From contig NZ_CP099222.1 in NCBI RefSeq assembly GCF_029717145.1, positions 3,286,001 through 3,350,000 on the forward strand: a DNA stretch of 64,000 bases, in the 5' to 3' direction. Shown here in pieces: positions 41,005 through 52,468 of the stretch. The DNA comes from Citrobacter freundii (GTDB taxonomy: Bacteria > Pseudomonadota > Gammaproteobacteria > Enterobacterales > Enterobacteriaceae). How positions within the stretch are numbered: the first letter of the stretch is position 1; each line of letters opens with the position of its first letter. The notes below the pieces were generated by a model. It did not search any database. It saw only the letters and a program-made list of their open reading frames with translations, and had not been told where the DNA came from. Both the position numbers and the translations under genes were made by a program.

Positions 41005-41754
41005 ATGCAATCCTTTTTATTGGGTGGTTTATCCTGTGTCGGTTACCTGGACTCCATCTTCGGTACCGCCATGCTCCGACGTCCGATCGTAATGGGGCCG
41101 TTGGTGGGGCTAATTATGGGCGATCTCACCAATGGCATCATTATTGGTTCGGCCATTGAACTTGTGCTGTTAGGCGCATTCCAGATTGGCGCATCTAATC
41201 CCCCTGATGTGACGTCTGGCGGTATTTTAGGCACCGCCTTTGCCATTGCCTCTGGGCAAAACGTGGCCACTGCCGTAGCTCTTGCGGTACCTATTGCTAC
41301 GTTGGTATTGGTATTACAAAACGCCGTGTATATCTTTGTCTTGCCGATATTTTGCCGTCGCGCAGACAAACATGCGTTAAATGCCAATATCAGCGGCGTA
41401 GTCCGCATGCATATTTACTCTACCCTCGCCTGTTCCGTGCCGTTTGCGATTCTGGTTGGTTTTGCTTTTTATGTTGGGACGCCGGTGGTTAATGCCATTC
41501 TCGAATCGATCCCCAAAGATATTATGACGGGAATGACTATCGCCACGGGCATCTTACCGGCGCTCGGTTTTGCCATGCTGGCGAGAATGATCATCAACAA
41601 AAAAGTATTCCCCTATTTCTTCTTTGGTTTTCTACTAGCGGCATATTTAAAACTACCGCTGGTCGGGATCGCCCTGTTTGGCCTGTTCCTCGCAATCGTA
41701 CTCGTTAATAACGAAGCAAAAAAACAAGAGGTCATCGATGACAACGAATTCTGA
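41005..41754 (+). CDS. mannose-family PTS EIIC, 5' end replaced by IS sequence
   Basis: Membrane channel subunit IIC of a mannose-family PTS. The conserved SFLLGGLSCVGYLDSIFGTA, RPIVMGPLVGLIMGDL and GASNPPDVTSGGILGTAFAI stretches are present, with about seven membrane segments. The first native codons are lost: the element ends 1 codon before the ATG used here. The same frame also continues upstream to an ATG inside the element (40912), giving a 280-residue chimeric protein with about 30 IS-derived residues. Without IIA and IIB phosphorylation partners it probably does not work as a PTS. Confidence 0.75.
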   Translation: MQSFLLGGLSCVGYLDSIFGTAMLRRPIVMGPLVGLIMGDLTNGIIIGSAIELVLLGAFQIGASNPPDVTSGGILGTAFAIASGQNVATAVALAVPIATLVLVLQNAVYIFVLPIFCRRADKHALNANISGVVRMHIYSTLACSVPFAILVGFAFYVGTPVVNAILESIPKDIMTGMTIATGILPALGFAMLARMIINKKVFPYFFFGFLLAAYLKLPLVGIALFGLFLAIVLVNNEAKKQEVIDDNEF

Positions 41755-42556
41755 TGTCAAAATTACCAAACGCGATCTCTGGAGCGTCTATTTCCGCTCA
41801 TTGACCATGGAATCGTCGTGGAACTATGAGCGTATGATGCATATGGGTTATACCTTTTCGATGGTGCCCATTATCCGTAAAACGTGTAAAACCGACCAGG
41901 AAATCTCCGACGCGCTGGTCCGGCATTTGGAGTTTTTTAATACCACGCCTCACTTGTCGACGCTGCCGCTGGGGATTACGTCAGCCATGGAAGAGCGCCG
42001 GATGCTCGACGATGACTTCGACGCCAGCTCAATCAACGCCGTGAAGGCATCGCTGATGGGTCCATTAGCGGGTATTGGTGATTCATTCTTCTGGGGAACG
42101 CTGCGTATTATCGCCGCGGGGTTGGGGATTTCATTAGCATCATCCGGCAATATTCTGGGACCGCTACTGTTCCTGCTGGTGTTTAACATTCCCCACTACT
42201 TTATCCGCTACTTCTGTTTGATGGGCGGTTACCGACTGGGTGCTGATTTCTTCAAAAAAATGGAGGAGTCGGGAATGATGCAGAAAATCACCTACGGTGC
42301 GGCAATATTGGGGCTGATGGTCATAGGAGGAATGACCGCCACCATGGTCTCATTGAACGTTCCCTTTGTGATTGGCGAAGGTGCTTATGCCGTGCCGTTA
42401 CAAAAGATTTTAAACGATATTATGCCGTGTCTGTTACCGATGGGGGCATTTGGCGTAATGTATTATCTGTTAGGGAAGAACATCCAAATTTCCCGCATTC
42501 TTATTGGCATCGTTGTCGTATCAATACTGGGTGCCTATTTGAATATTCTGGGTTAA
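41738..42556 (+). CDS. mannose-family PTS EIID
   Basis: IID subunit of the same PTS. The start MTTNSDVKITKRDLWSVYFR overlaps the IIC stop by 17 bp and follows CAAGAG; 272 residues. Family signatures are RSLTMESSWNYERMMHMGY, AMEERRMLDDDFDASSINAV, KASLMGPLAGIGDSFFWGTL and the C-terminal membrane segment. It is intact, but IIB is missing from the locus. No sugar-processing gene is present, so the substrate cannot be inferred. Confidence 0.92.
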   Translation: MTTNSDVKITKRDLWSVYFRSLTMESSWNYERMMHMGYTFSMVPIIRKTCKTDQEISDALVRHLEFFNTTPHLSTLPLGITSAMEERRMLDDDFDASSINAVKASLMGPLAGIGDSFFWGTLRIIAAGLGISLASSGNILGPLLFLLVFNIPHYFIRYFCLMGGYRLGADFFKKMEESGMMQKITYGAAILGLMVIGGMTATMVSLNVPFVIGEGAYAVPLQKILNDIMPCLLPMGAFGVMYYLLGKNIQISRILIGIVVVSILGAYLNILG

Positions 42557-42567
42557 CAAAAACAGCA

Positions 42568-42596
42568 ACGGGCGGAGACTATCCGCCCGTTTTTTA
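42568..42596 (+). terminator. terminator of the PTS operon
   Basis: ACGGGCGGA-GACTA-TCCGCCCGT followed by TTTTT, 11 bp after the IID stop and close to the opposing chiQ end. Confidence 0.9.
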
Positions 42597-42605
42597 CCTG
42601 TCATT

Positions 42606-42938
42606 TTACTGCGCTGTGTTCTTGCTGCGGATTTCCCGCCATACCTTGTCGCAATCAGCCGAAACGGCCTGATCGTTGCCCGTACGCGTCGCCTGGATAC
42701 ACTGCTGATAATCCAGTACGCGAACACTTTCTTCATTGGCAAACTGCTGGTGCTGCTTTTCTTTCTTCAGCACGTTTAACACGCTTTGGCAGGCCTCGAT
42801 TTTCTCTGGCGATCCCTGTGCGGTGTTGATGCAGGCGCTGTAGGCTTCTTTCAAACGGCTGTCTTCTTTTGGCGCCGGAGATTGTGCGCAGGCCACCAGC
42901 CCAGATGCCATGACGGCGATGAGTATCAGTTTTTTCAT
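42606..42938 (-). CDS. chiQ: chitosugar-induced lipoprotein ChiQ
   Basis: Small outer-membrane lipoprotein (ybfN) encoded with chitoporin. The start MKKLILIAVMASGLVACAQS gives 110 residues, with the lipobox LVAC and modification at Cys17. An upstream in-frame start would extend into chiP and is rejected. The mature part has conserved cysteines (YSACINTAQGSPEKIEACQS, DYQQCIQA, SADCDKVW). It follows chiP by 49 bp. In E. coli and Salmonella the chiPQ pair is silenced by the small RNA ChiX. Confidence 0.94.
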   Translation of the reverse strand: MKKLILIAVMASGLVACAQSPAPKEDSRLKEAYSACINTAQGSPEKIEACQSVLNVLKKEKQHQQFANEESVRVLDYQQCIQATRTGNDQAVSADCDKVWREIRSKNTAQ

Positions 42939-42987
42939 AGAACAGTCCTCAACGTTGCGGCAGGCACCTGGCCTGCCGCGGTTGGCA

Positions 42988-44394
42988 TTAGAAGATGGTG
43001 AATGGTGCAATCACGATGAACTTCACGTCGCGCTCATCCTGGAACATGTTGCCGTAACCACCACTCCAGCTTGGGATGTCTGAATGGTTGTCGTATTGGG
43101 TGAAGTGCAGTTTAAACATCGTGCCTTTCGCACGACCATCCTGCAGGGTGTAGACCGCATCCAGGCTGTAAGACGACTCTTCGATAGTACGATTTTTGTC
43201 GTAGTATGCATCCGGGTTAGTCTGCCAGGTCGATGGCTTAGCGTCCCAGGCGTAAACATAGGAGGCACCCACAGCCCAACCCGGCAGGTTCCAGTTTTTC
43301 AGGTCATACATTGCGCCAAAGAAAACCGCTTTTTCGCCGTTGGCGTTGAAGTCAGAGCGGTTATCCCACCACACGTCCAGACGACCGTTTGAGGAGGCAT
43401 AGGTTGGCGTCATACGCTGCAGGAAATAGCCCTGCTGTCCGTCCGCTTTCACCCAGGTACCTTCCAGACGCAGATCAACCACTTCTGCCACTTTGTAGCC
43501 AAAGGTCAGCGCCTGCAGCCAGGCGGTACCGTCATAAATATTGTTAACGGTACGGTCATCAACCTTATCGCGCGCGCCGTAGAACTGATAGCTGGTGGTG
43601 AATGGATTGCCGCCTAAATCAAATTTGTAACTGGCTTTCGCGAAGTATTGATCGACATAGCCTTCGGACTGACCAAATGCCGCTTCCAGCAACAGGTTGT
43701 TTTTGAAGTCATATTTCGCGCCGACCGAATGAAGGTAATCTACCTTGGTCTTTTTATCGGCCTGATAGAATTTATCGACTTCGATGTGCCACGGTGCTTT
43801 ATATTCGTTAGCCCACATGTAGGAGAAGCTCAGCGCACCGGCATCACCATAGTCAAAGTTAGCACCGGCTTCAGCACCCTGATAAGTACCCGGCATAAAG
43901 CTCCAGTGCGGAGCCAGCAACGTCTGCCCGGTGGGTTGAATATAACCAGCGCGCGCCCAGGTTGGGCCGTATTTGAATTTAGCTGCTGCTTTATAAAGGC
44001 TAATCCCGCTCTTATCGCCGGAGTAATCTTCGTCATAGCCTTTATTTTTGGAAGAGAATGCGATTTCGTTTGGATGACCGCTTTCGCTACTTTCGTTCAT
44101 TTCAATAGCGGTAAATGCAGCGATATCAATACCAAACATATCAGCCGCGTAACCGGACTGGAAGTCGAGGTTGGCGTTCCAGGTGGAGTGCGAAAGGTTG
44201 GTTTTGTATTTGTCATGATCGGTCACATCTTTACGGTCACGCTCACGCTGCCAGTAATAGATGCCGCCGGTTAAGGTTGAGTCATCAATAAATCCTTCGG
44301 CATGTACCTGGGGAGCGACAACAAAACCCGACATTGCTGTGATACCGGCGATAGCCAGCGCCAGCGTACTACGTTTGCCACTAAACGTACGCAT
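42988..44394 (-). CDS. chiP: chitoporin
   Basis: Outer-membrane porin for chitosugars (ybfM), OprD family, 468 residues. A signal peptide ending VVAPQVHA is followed by a beta-barrel with alternating aromatic residues and a C-terminal phenylalanine ([10 protein letters not shown]). Its leader carries a ChiX pairing site directly upstream, abutted by an ERIC element. Chitobiose entering here would be taken up by cytoplasmic-membrane systems; nearby nagE handles N-acetylglucosamine. Confidence 0.96.
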   Translation of the reverse strand: MRTFSGKRSTLALAIAGITAMSGFVVAPQVHAEGFIDDSTLTGGIYYWQRERDRKDVTDHDKYKTNLSHSTWNANLDFQSGYAADMFGIDIAAFTAIEMNESSESGHPNEIAFSSKNKGYDEDYSGDKSGISLYKAAAKFKYGPTWARAGYIQPTGQTLLAPHWSFMPGTYQGAEAGANFDYGDAGALSFSYMWANEYKAPWHIEVDKFYQADKKTKVDYLHSVGAKYDFKNNLLLEAAFGQSEGYVDQYFAKASYKFDLGGNPFTTSYQFYGARDKVDDRTVNNIYDGTAWLQALTFGYKVAEVVDLRLEGTWVKADGQQGYFLQRMTPTYASSNGRLDVWWDNRSDFNANGEKAVFFGAMYDLKNWNLPGWAVGASYVYAWDAKPSTWQTNPDAYYDKNRTIEESSYSLDAVYTLQDGRAKGTMFKLHFTQYDNHSDIPSWSGGYGNMFQDERDVKFIVIAPFTIF

Positions 44395-44402
44395 ATGTTA
44401 AT

Positions 44403-44413
44403 CCTCTTTGACG
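44403..44413 (-). promoter_or_regulatory. ChiX small-RNA pairing site and ribosome site of chiP
   Basis: On the minus strand CGTCAAAGAGG lies 8 bases before the chiP ATG. It is complementary to the CCTCTTTGACG core of the known small RNA ChiX and includes the ribosome site AGAGG. Confidence 0.7.
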
Positions 44414-44541
44414 TATAACCCTTCGTCTTTCAAGCCGCATCTGCGTTGGCGTTCCTCGCTCATCCCAGTCACGTACTGATGTACGCTCTTGGGAATTCGC
44501 TGCGTCGCCGCCTTGATGCAACTCGAAATCCATTGGGTATA
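44414..44541. repeat. ERIC element in the chiP leader region
   Basis: About 128 bp with TATAACCC and GGGTATA ends. The reverse ERIC core is seen (CATCTGCGTTGGCGTTCCTC, CCCAGTCACGTACTGATGTA, GCCGCCTTGATGCAACTCGA). It begins exactly at the edge of the ChiX pairing site. Confidence 0.92.
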
Positions 44542-44906
44542 AAATGCTGCCGGTAAAAGCGGTCAGCGAAAAAACAAAAAGTAAAAAAAGTAGCGCTGAG
44601 AAAACCTCATTGACTACAATGAATAGACTATTTTTCGCGACGCGAATTATCAATCTCTTTTTGTAACCAGTATGTAAGAATATGAGCAACCGCACATATT
44701 TGATTGCTTTCTGTTACATTTTCATGTGCAGATATAAAAACGTTGAAAAATGAAAAAAATGCTTGTTTTCCATATGGATGAAAGCGGTTACAGTCAGAGT
44801 CGTCCTCGGGCATAAGGTTTTGATAGGTAATTAACTAATTCTCAGGACACGACGTAATAATAATTAATTCGCTCTGCAAACAGAGCCAGTAATGCAGGAT
44901 GTCGAG
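44542..44906. other. upstream region of chiP, no gene seen
   Basis: AT-rich stretch between the ERIC element and the glnS terminator. It should contain the chiP promoter (minus strand), probably with NagC and CRP control as in E. coli, but I could not fix individual sites. Confidence 0.6.
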
Positions 44907-44937
44907 ATAAAAAAAACGCCGCAGAGCGCGGCGTTTG
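44907..44937 (-). terminator. terminator of glnS
   Basis: On the minus strand AAACGCCGCGCTCTGCGGCGTTT followed by more T, 17 bp after the glnS stop. Confidence 0.88.
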
Positions 44938-44954
44938 ACAGGGGGTATTGCAGC

Positions 44955-46622
44955 TTACTCGCCCACTTTAGCCCACGTATCACGCAGACCCACAGTACGG
45001 TTAAACACCAGCTTATCCGCCGTTGTATAGCGGCTATCGAGGCAGAAGTACCCTTCACGTTCAAACTGGAAGGCTTTACCCGCAACGGCAGCCTGCAGCG
45101 ATGGTTCGCCATAGCCCTGTTTGATAACCAGTGAATCCGGGTTAATAACGGACAGGAAGTCATCCGCCGCCCCTGGGTTCGGCACGCTGAACAGACGATC
45201 GTACAGACGGATTTCAATTGGCAGTGCATGTGCCGCACTGACCCAATGAATAACGCCTTTGACTTTACGCCCATCGGCCGGATCTTTGCTCAGCGTGTCA
45301 GCGTCATAGGTGCAGAAAATAGTGGTGATATTGCCTTCTGCGTCTTTCTCAACACGCTCGGCTTTAACAACATACGCGTTGCGCAGACGCACTTCTTTGC
45401 CCATCACCAGACGCTTGTACTGCTTGTTGGCTTCTTCGCGGAAATCTGCGCGATCGATCCAAATCTCACCGCTGAACGGCACTTCACGGCTGCCCATTTC
45501 CGGTTTATTCGGATGGTTCGGCATAGTAACCAGTTCGCTTTCACCCTGCGGATAGTTTTCGATAACCAGTTTCACTGGATCGATAACCGCCATCGCGCGC
45601 GGTGCGTTTTCGTTGAGATCTTCACGAATACAGGATTCCAGAGAGGCGATCTCAATGGTGTTATCCTGCTTGGTCACGCCAATACGTTTACAGAACTCAC
45701 GGATAGCGGCAGCAGTATAACCACGGCGACGCAGGCCAGAGATAGTCGGCATACGCGGATCGTCCCAGCCTTCAACGTGCTTGTCGGTGACCAGCAGGTT
45801 CAGCTTACGCTTGGACATCACGGTATATTCCAGATTCAGGCGCGAGAATTCGTACTGGCGCGGGTGAACCGGAATGGTGATGTTGTCCAGTACCCAATCG
45901 TACAGACGACGGTTGTCCTGGAACTCCAGCGTACACAGGGAATGCGTGATGCCTTCCAGCGCATCGCTGATGCAGTGGGTAAAGTCGTACATCGGGTAGA
46001 TGCACCACTTATTACCGGTCTGGTGGTGCTCGGCAAATTTAATGCGGTACAGCACCGGGTCGCGCATGACGATAAACGGCGAGGCCATATCGATTTTCGC
46101 GCGCAGGCAGGCTTTCCCTTCTTCAAAACCACCGGTACGCATTTTTTCGAACAGCGCGAGGTTCTCTTCAACGCTACGATCGCGGTACGGGCTGTTTTTA
46201 CCAGGCTGCGTCAAGGTGCCACGGTATTCGCGGATCTCGTCAGCTGACAGTTCGTCGACGTACGCCAGGCCTTTGTTGATAAGCTCTACCGCATAGGCAT
46301 GCAGCTGGTCGAAGTAATCCGACGAGTAGCGAATATCGCCAGTCCAGTGGAAACCTAACCATTCAACGTCATTTTTGATGGATTCAACGTACTCGATGTC
46401 TTCTTTAACCGGGTTCGTATCATCAAAACGCAGGTTGCACTGGCCCTGGTAATCTTGCGCAATACCAAAGTTCAGACAAATGGATTTCGCGTGGCCAATG
46501 TGCAGATAGCCATTTGGCTCCGGCGGAAAACGGGTATGGATAGTGGTGTGCTTACCACTGGCCAGATCTTCATCGATGATCTGACGAATAAAGTTACTCG
46601 GGCGGGCTTCAGCCTCACTCAT
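44955..46622 (-). CDS. glnS: glutaminyl-tRNA synthetase
   Basis: Class I aminoacyl-tRNA synthetase charging tRNA-Gln, whose genes lie 9 kb away in this window. The 555 residues include the HIGH-type motif ([15 protein letters not shown]), the KMSKS-type motif ([11 protein letters not shown]) and the C-terminal beta-barrel anticodon-binding domain (ending [13 protein letters not shown]). Length is one residue above E. coli. It is monocistronic with its own terminator. Confidence 0.98.
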   Translation of the reverse strand: MSEAEARPSNFIRQIIDEDLASGKHTTIHTRFPPEPNGYLHIGHAKSICLNFGIAQDYQGQCNLRFDDTNPVKEDIEYVESIKNDVEWLGFHWTGDIRYSSDYFDQLHAYAVELINKGLAYVDELSADEIREYRGTLTQPGKNSPYRDRSVEENLALFEKMRTGGFEEGKACLRAKIDMASPFIVMRDPVLYRIKFAEHHQTGNKWCIYPMYDFTHCISDALEGITHSLCTLEFQDNRRLYDWVLDNITIPVHPRQYEFSRLNLEYTVMSKRKLNLLVTDKHVEGWDDPRMPTISGLRRRGYTAAAIREFCKRIGVTKQDNTIEIASLESCIREDLNENAPRAMAVIDPVKLVIENYPQGESELVTMPNHPNKPEMGSREVPFSGEIWIDRADFREEANKQYKRLVMGKEVRLRNAYVVKAERVEKDAEGNITTIFCTYDADTLSKDPADGRKVKGVIHWVSAAHALPIEIRLYDRLFSVPNPGAADDFLSVINPDSLVIKQGYGEPSLQAAVAGKAFQFEREGYFCLDSRYTTADKLVFNRTVGLRDTWAKVGE

Positions 46623-46740
46623 CGTGGATTCCTCAAAGCGTAAACAACGTATAACGGCGTATGATCTTATAAGCAGGACTGACTGACAACCTTTAGTTAC
46701 GCAAAATACGTATCAGACAGTCATTATGCGGGCATTTGCT

Positions 46741-46777
46741 GCAAAAAAAAGCGGCGGAGATTGCTCCCCGCCGCTGG
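46741..46777 (-). terminator. terminator of nagE
   Basis: On the minus strand a stem GCGGCGG...CCGCCGC is followed by a run of eight T. It lies 58 bp past the nagE stop with a REP between. Confidence 0.8.
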
Positions 46778-46792
46778 TGACGCATTTCATGT

Positions 46793-46829
46793 TGCCGGAT
46801 GGCAGCGCTTACGCCTTCTCCGGCCTACG
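46793..46829. repeat. REP unit downstream of nagE
   Basis: TTGCCGGATGGCAGCGC...TTCTCCGGCCTACG is a standard REP hairpin between nagE and its terminator. Confidence 0.75.
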
Positions 46830-46834
46830 CGCGA

Positions 46835-48781
46835 TTACTTACTTTTAATCTCGTACAGTGGCGTTTGACCGGCAACCACATGGCCTTCGGCTTTAATCAC
46901 CAGGCCACCGAAGTCATCGCTGTTGCTGCAGACAACCGGGCTAATCATTGAACGAGCATTGGCGTTCAGGTATTCCAGATCCATTTCCAGGATTGGCTGA
47001 CCTGCTTTGACTTCCGCACCTTCTTCCACCAGACGCGTAAAGCCTTTACCTTCCAGCGCCACGGTATCGATACCCATGTGGACCACGATCTCCGCGCCTT
47101 TCAGCGTTTCCAGGCAGAACGCATGGTTGGTATTGAAGATTTTCACAATGGTACCCGCTGCCGGAGAAACCACGATTTTGTCGGTTGGTTTCACCGCCAC
47201 GCCGTCGCCGACCGCTTTGCTGGCGAAGGCTTCATCAGGCACCTGCTCCAGCGCAACCACGTCACCGGTAATCGGAGAAACCAGCGCTTCAACGGTGACA
47301 GCATTCGCCACAGCCTGCGGTTTTGCAGCCGGGGCTGCTGCAGGCGCGCTGTCAGCAGACGCTGCGGCAACCGGACCACGTGCGACAACTTTCTTCATTT
47401 CGTCGCCAATAGATTCCGCTTTCGCGCCGACGATGACCTGAATAGTCTGCTTGTTCAGCTTAACCACACCGGAAGCACCCAGGCGTTTACACATTGCATC
47501 GCTCACTTTCGCGGAGTCGACAACGGTCAGACGCAGGCGAGTGATACAGGCATCAATGGCTTTCAGGTTATCGGTACCGCCAACCGCAGCAATGTAGCTG
47601 GTGGCCAGTTGTGCTAAACCTTCTTCGGTGTTGCTGTTGGCTTCGTCAGTAACAATTTCATCGTCTTTATCTTCGCGGCCCGGCGTTTTCAGGTTAAACA
47701 TACGAATAACCGCGCTGAACAACACAAAGTAGATGACGAAGAACACCAGCCCCATCGCGACCAGCATCCAGACGTTCTTACTTGCAGCCGGCAAGTTGTA
47801 CATCAACACGTAGTCGATAGCACCTGCTGAGAAGGAGAAGCCCGCGTGGATCCCCAGTAATGTCGCAACGAACAGGCTGATACCCGTTAACAATGCGTGC
47901 AGGAGATACAGCAATGGTGCCAGGAACATGAACAGGAATTCCAGCGGCTCGGTCACACCGGTCAGGAACGCGGTGATGGCCACGGACAACAGCATACCGC
48001 CAACCATCGGACGACGCGCTTTCGGAGCGGCAAAGTACATTGCCAGTGCCGCACCCGGGAGACCAAACATCATGATCGGGAAGAAGCCGGACATGAACAT
48101 ACCTGCAGTGCCGTCACCCGCGTAGAAGCGGTTGATGTCACCGTGGAAGACCGCACCTGCCGCGTTGGTGAATTCACCAATCTGGAACCAGGCGATGGTG
48201 TTCAGAACCTGATGCAGACCGGTTGGGATCAGCAGACGGTTGATGAAACCAAAAATACCGGAACCCAGCGCGCCAGCGCCCACGATCCACTCACCACCCG
48301 CATGGATGGCATTTTGTACCGGCGGCCATACGTAGCCGAAGATAGCCGCCAGAACCAAACAGAAGAAACCGGTGGCGATTGGCACAAAGCGTTTACCGCC
48401 GAAGAAGCTCAGGAAGTCAGGCAGTTTGATGCCAGACCAGCGGTTATACACGGCACCGCCGACCAGACCGGTAATGATACCTGCCAGCACACCCATATTG
48501 ATCGCCGGGTTAATGGTAACCATTGCTTTGGTCAATATGAAATAACCCACTGCACCTGCCAACGCTGCCGCACCCGCACTGTCTTTAGACCAGCTGGATG
48601 CCACACCGATGGCAAATATTAACGCGAGGTTATCAAAGATGGCCCCACCCGCTTGCGCGATGAAGGCGACGTTAAGCAAATCTGGTTGGCCAAATCGCAG
48701 CAACAGTGCCGCGACAGGCAGCACAGCGATGGGGAGCTGTAACGCCCTACCCAGCCGCTGGAAAAAACCTAAAATATTCAT
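46835..48781 (-). CDS. nagE: N-acetylglucosamine-specific PTS EIICBA
   Basis: Phosphotransferase permease that imports N-acetylglucosamine as the 6-phosphate. The 648 residues contain EIIC (about 1-370, with HGDINRFYAGDGTAGMFMSG and GVTEPLEFLFMF), EIIB with the phospho-cysteine in AIDACITRLRL, and EIIA with the phospho-histidine in EIVVHMGIDTVALEGKGF. An Ala/Pro linker separates IIB and IIA. It is divergent from nagBACD across a 344-bp region with NagC and CRP sites. Confidence 0.98.
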   Translation of the reverse strand: MNILGFFQRLGRALQLPIAVLPVAALLLRFGQPDLLNVAFIAQAGGAIFDNLALIFAIGVASSWSKDSAGAAALAGAVGYFILTKAMVTINPAINMGVLAGIITGLVGGAVYNRWSGIKLPDFLSFFGGKRFVPIATGFFCLVLAAIFGYVWPPVQNAIHAGGEWIVGAGALGSGIFGFINRLLIPTGLHQVLNTIAWFQIGEFTNAAGAVFHGDINRFYAGDGTAGMFMSGFFPIMMFGLPGAALAMYFAAPKARRPMVGGMLLSVAITAFLTGVTEPLEFLFMFLAPLLYLLHALLTGISLFVATLLGIHAGFSFSAGAIDYVLMYNLPAASKNVWMLVAMGLVFFVIYFVLFSAVIRMFNLKTPGREDKDDEIVTDEANSNTEEGLAQLATSYIAAVGGTDNLKAIDACITRLRLTVVDSAKVSDAMCKRLGASGVVKLNKQTIQVIVGAKAESIGDEMKKVVARGPVAAASADSAPAAAPAAKPQAVANAVTVEALVSPITGDVVALEQVPDEAFASKAVGDGVAVKPTDKIVVSPAAGTIVKIFNTNHAFCLETLKGAEIVVHMGIDTVALEGKGFTRLVEEGAEVKAGQPILEMDLEYLNANARSMISPVVCSNSDDFGGLVIKAEGHVVAGQTPLYEIKSK

Positions 48782-48911
48782 TTTATTCCCCCTACGAGAC
48801 CCCGATTAGGCTCCTTTGAAGCCATATTTTTATTGTGCGACCAATTCTGACAGCAAGATATTCTGGAACAACGATATTAACCATTCATCTACATTCAGAG
48901 TGTGTGGAAAA

Positions 48912-48932
48912 TTAATTCGTATCGCAAATTAA
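48912..48932. promoter_or_regulatory. NagC operator of nagE
   Basis: TTAATTCGTATCGCAAATTAA is a near-palindrome matching the high-affinity NagC box in front of E. coli nagE. Confidence 0.75.
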
Positions 48933-48944
48933 AAGCGTGTTTTT

Positions 48945-48960
48945 TGTGATTACAGTCACC
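48945..48960. promoter_or_regulatory. CRP site between nagE and nagB
   Basis: TGTGATTACAGTCACC matches TGTGA-N6-TCACA at nine of ten conserved positions. Confidence 0.8.
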
Positions 48961-49005
48961 AAATATCGTTATTAACCCTCCCTTCCACTGGCTAACTACG
49001 AAAAC

Positions 49006-49029
49006 TTATTTTATCATTCAAAAAATCGA
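49006..49029. promoter_or_regulatory. NagC operator of nagB
   Basis: CTTATTTTATCATTCAAAAA resembles the second, weaker NagC box upstream of E. coli nagB. Confidence 0.6.
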
Positions 49030-49125
49030 AACGGATTGATCCTTACCGATGCAAAACCAGGTTACGCTTAATACTGCACAGCGACTCAATCCGCCAACTG
49101 CTTACATTGACTACTGAGGTGAAGA

Positions 49126-51136
<2,011 letters not shown>

Positions 51137-51144
51137 GAGAAAGA

Positions 51145-52365
51145 ATGACACCAGGCGGACAAGCTCAAATAGGTAATGTTGATCTCGTAAAACAGCTTAA
51201 CAGCGCGGCAGTTTATCGCCTGATTGACCAGCATGGGCCAATCTCGCGCATCCAGATTGCCGAACAGAGCCAGCTTGCTCCCGCCAGCGTAACTAAAATT
51301 ACGCGCCAGCTTATTGAACGCGGGCTGATCAAAGAAGTGGATCAGCAGGCCTCCACCGGGGGCCGCCGCGCTATCTCTATCGTCACTGAAACACGCAATT
51401 TCCACGCCATTGGCGTGCGTCTTGGCCGTCATGACACTACGCTAACGCTGTACGATATGAGCAGCAAAGCCGTCGCTGAGGAGCACTACCCCTTACCCGA
51501 GCGCACCCAGGAAACGCTGGAACATGCGCTACTCAATACCATTGCCACCTTTATGGACAGCTGCCAACGGAAAGTCCGTGAGCTAATTGCCATCTCCGTT
51601 ATTCTGCCAGGCCTGGTTGACCCGGAAAGTGGCGTCATTCGCTATATGCCGCATATTCAGGTTGAAAACTGGGGGCTGGTCGAGGCGCTGGAAAAACGGT
51701 TCCAGGTGACCTGCTTTGTTGGTCACGATATCCGTAGTCTGGCACTTGCCGAGCACTATTTCGGGGCAAGTCAGGACTGCGAAGACTCCATTCTGGTGCG
51801 AGTGCATCGCGGAACCGGTGCCGGGATCATCTCCAATGGACGCATTTTTATTGGCCGTAACGGCAACGTTGGCGAGATTGGCCATATTCAGGTAGAGCCG
51901 TTGGGCGAGCGCTGCCACTGCGGTAACTTTGGTTGTCTGGAAACTATCGCGGCCAACGCGTCCATCGAGCATCGCGTGCAAAACTTACTCAAGCAAGGTT
52001 ATCCAAGTCGGCTAACGCTTGATGATTGCAGTATCAAATCGATCTGTAAGGCTGCCAACAAAGGCGATAACCTGGCATCGGAAGTGATTGAGCACGTGGG
52101 CCGCCACCTGGGTAAAACTATCGCTATAGCCATCAACCTGTTTAACCCACAAAAAATCGTTATTGCTGGTGAGATTACAGAGGCAGATAAGGTCCTGCTG
52201 CCAGCGATCGAAAGCTGCATTAATGCCCAAGCGTTGAAGGCATTTCGCCACAATTTACCCGTGGTTCGCTCCACGCTGGACCACCGTTCCGCCATTGGCG
52301 CATTTGCGCTGGTGAAACGCGCCATGCTCAACGGAACGTTGCTACAACGTTTGCTGGAAAGCTAA
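51145..52365 (+). CDS. nagC: transcriptional repressor NagC (ROK family)
   Basis: Repressor of amino-sugar genes and regulator of others, relieved by N-acetylglucosamine 6-phosphate. The 406 residues begin with a winged helix (SRIQIAEQSQLAPASVTKIT) followed by the ROK sugar-kinase-like part with GTGAGIISNGRIFIG and the zinc site CHCGNFGCLE. It follows nagA after 8 bp. Confidence 0.98.
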   Translation: MTPGGQAQIGNVDLVKQLNSAAVYRLIDQHGPISRIQIAEQSQLAPASVTKITRQLIERGLIKEVDQQASTGGRRAISIVTETRNFHAIGVRLGRHDTTLTLYDMSSKAVAEEHYPLPERTQETLEHALLNTIATFMDSCQRKVRELIAISVILPGLVDPESGVIRYMPHIQVENWGLVEALEKRFQVTCFVGHDIRSLALAEHYFGASQDCEDSILVRVHRGTGAGIISNGRIFIGRNGNVGEIGHIQVEPLGERCHCGNFGCLETIAANASIEHRVQNLLKQGYPSRLTLDDCSIKSICKAANKGDNLASEVIEHVGRHLGKTIAIAINLFNPQKIVIAGEITEADKVLLPAIESCINAQALKAFRHNLPVVRSTLDHRSAIGAFALVKRAMLNGTLLQRLLES

Positions 52366-52425
52366 TACACCTCACTCTTCAAGCTGCCTCTGTATCGCTG
52401 AGGCAACTCGAATAATTGAGTGTAT
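52366..52425. repeat. internally deleted ERIC-like repeat between nagC and nagD
   Basis: Terminal sequences TACAC...CTTCAAGCTGCC and GGCAACTCGAATAATTGAGTGTA resemble the two ends of an ERIC element, but the middle is missing, leaving about 60 bp that can fold into one hairpin. Confidence 0.65.
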
Positions 52426-52468
52426 TTTATGTATAGTAACGCCTTCTTATTTTGATGTCGGATTGTCC

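Larger units (their letters stand above)
48782..49125. other. nagE-nagB divergent control region
   Basis: 344 bp without coding sequence. Two NagC-type operators (48912-48932 near nagE, 49006-49029 near nagB) and one CRP site (48945-48960) are visible. In E. coli NagC bound at both operators forms a repression loop; spacing here would allow the same. Confidence 0.8.

Noticed and set aside
47897..48622. 241-codon plus-strand open frame inside nagE
   Set aside because: Complement of a conserved membrane domain; no signals of its own.
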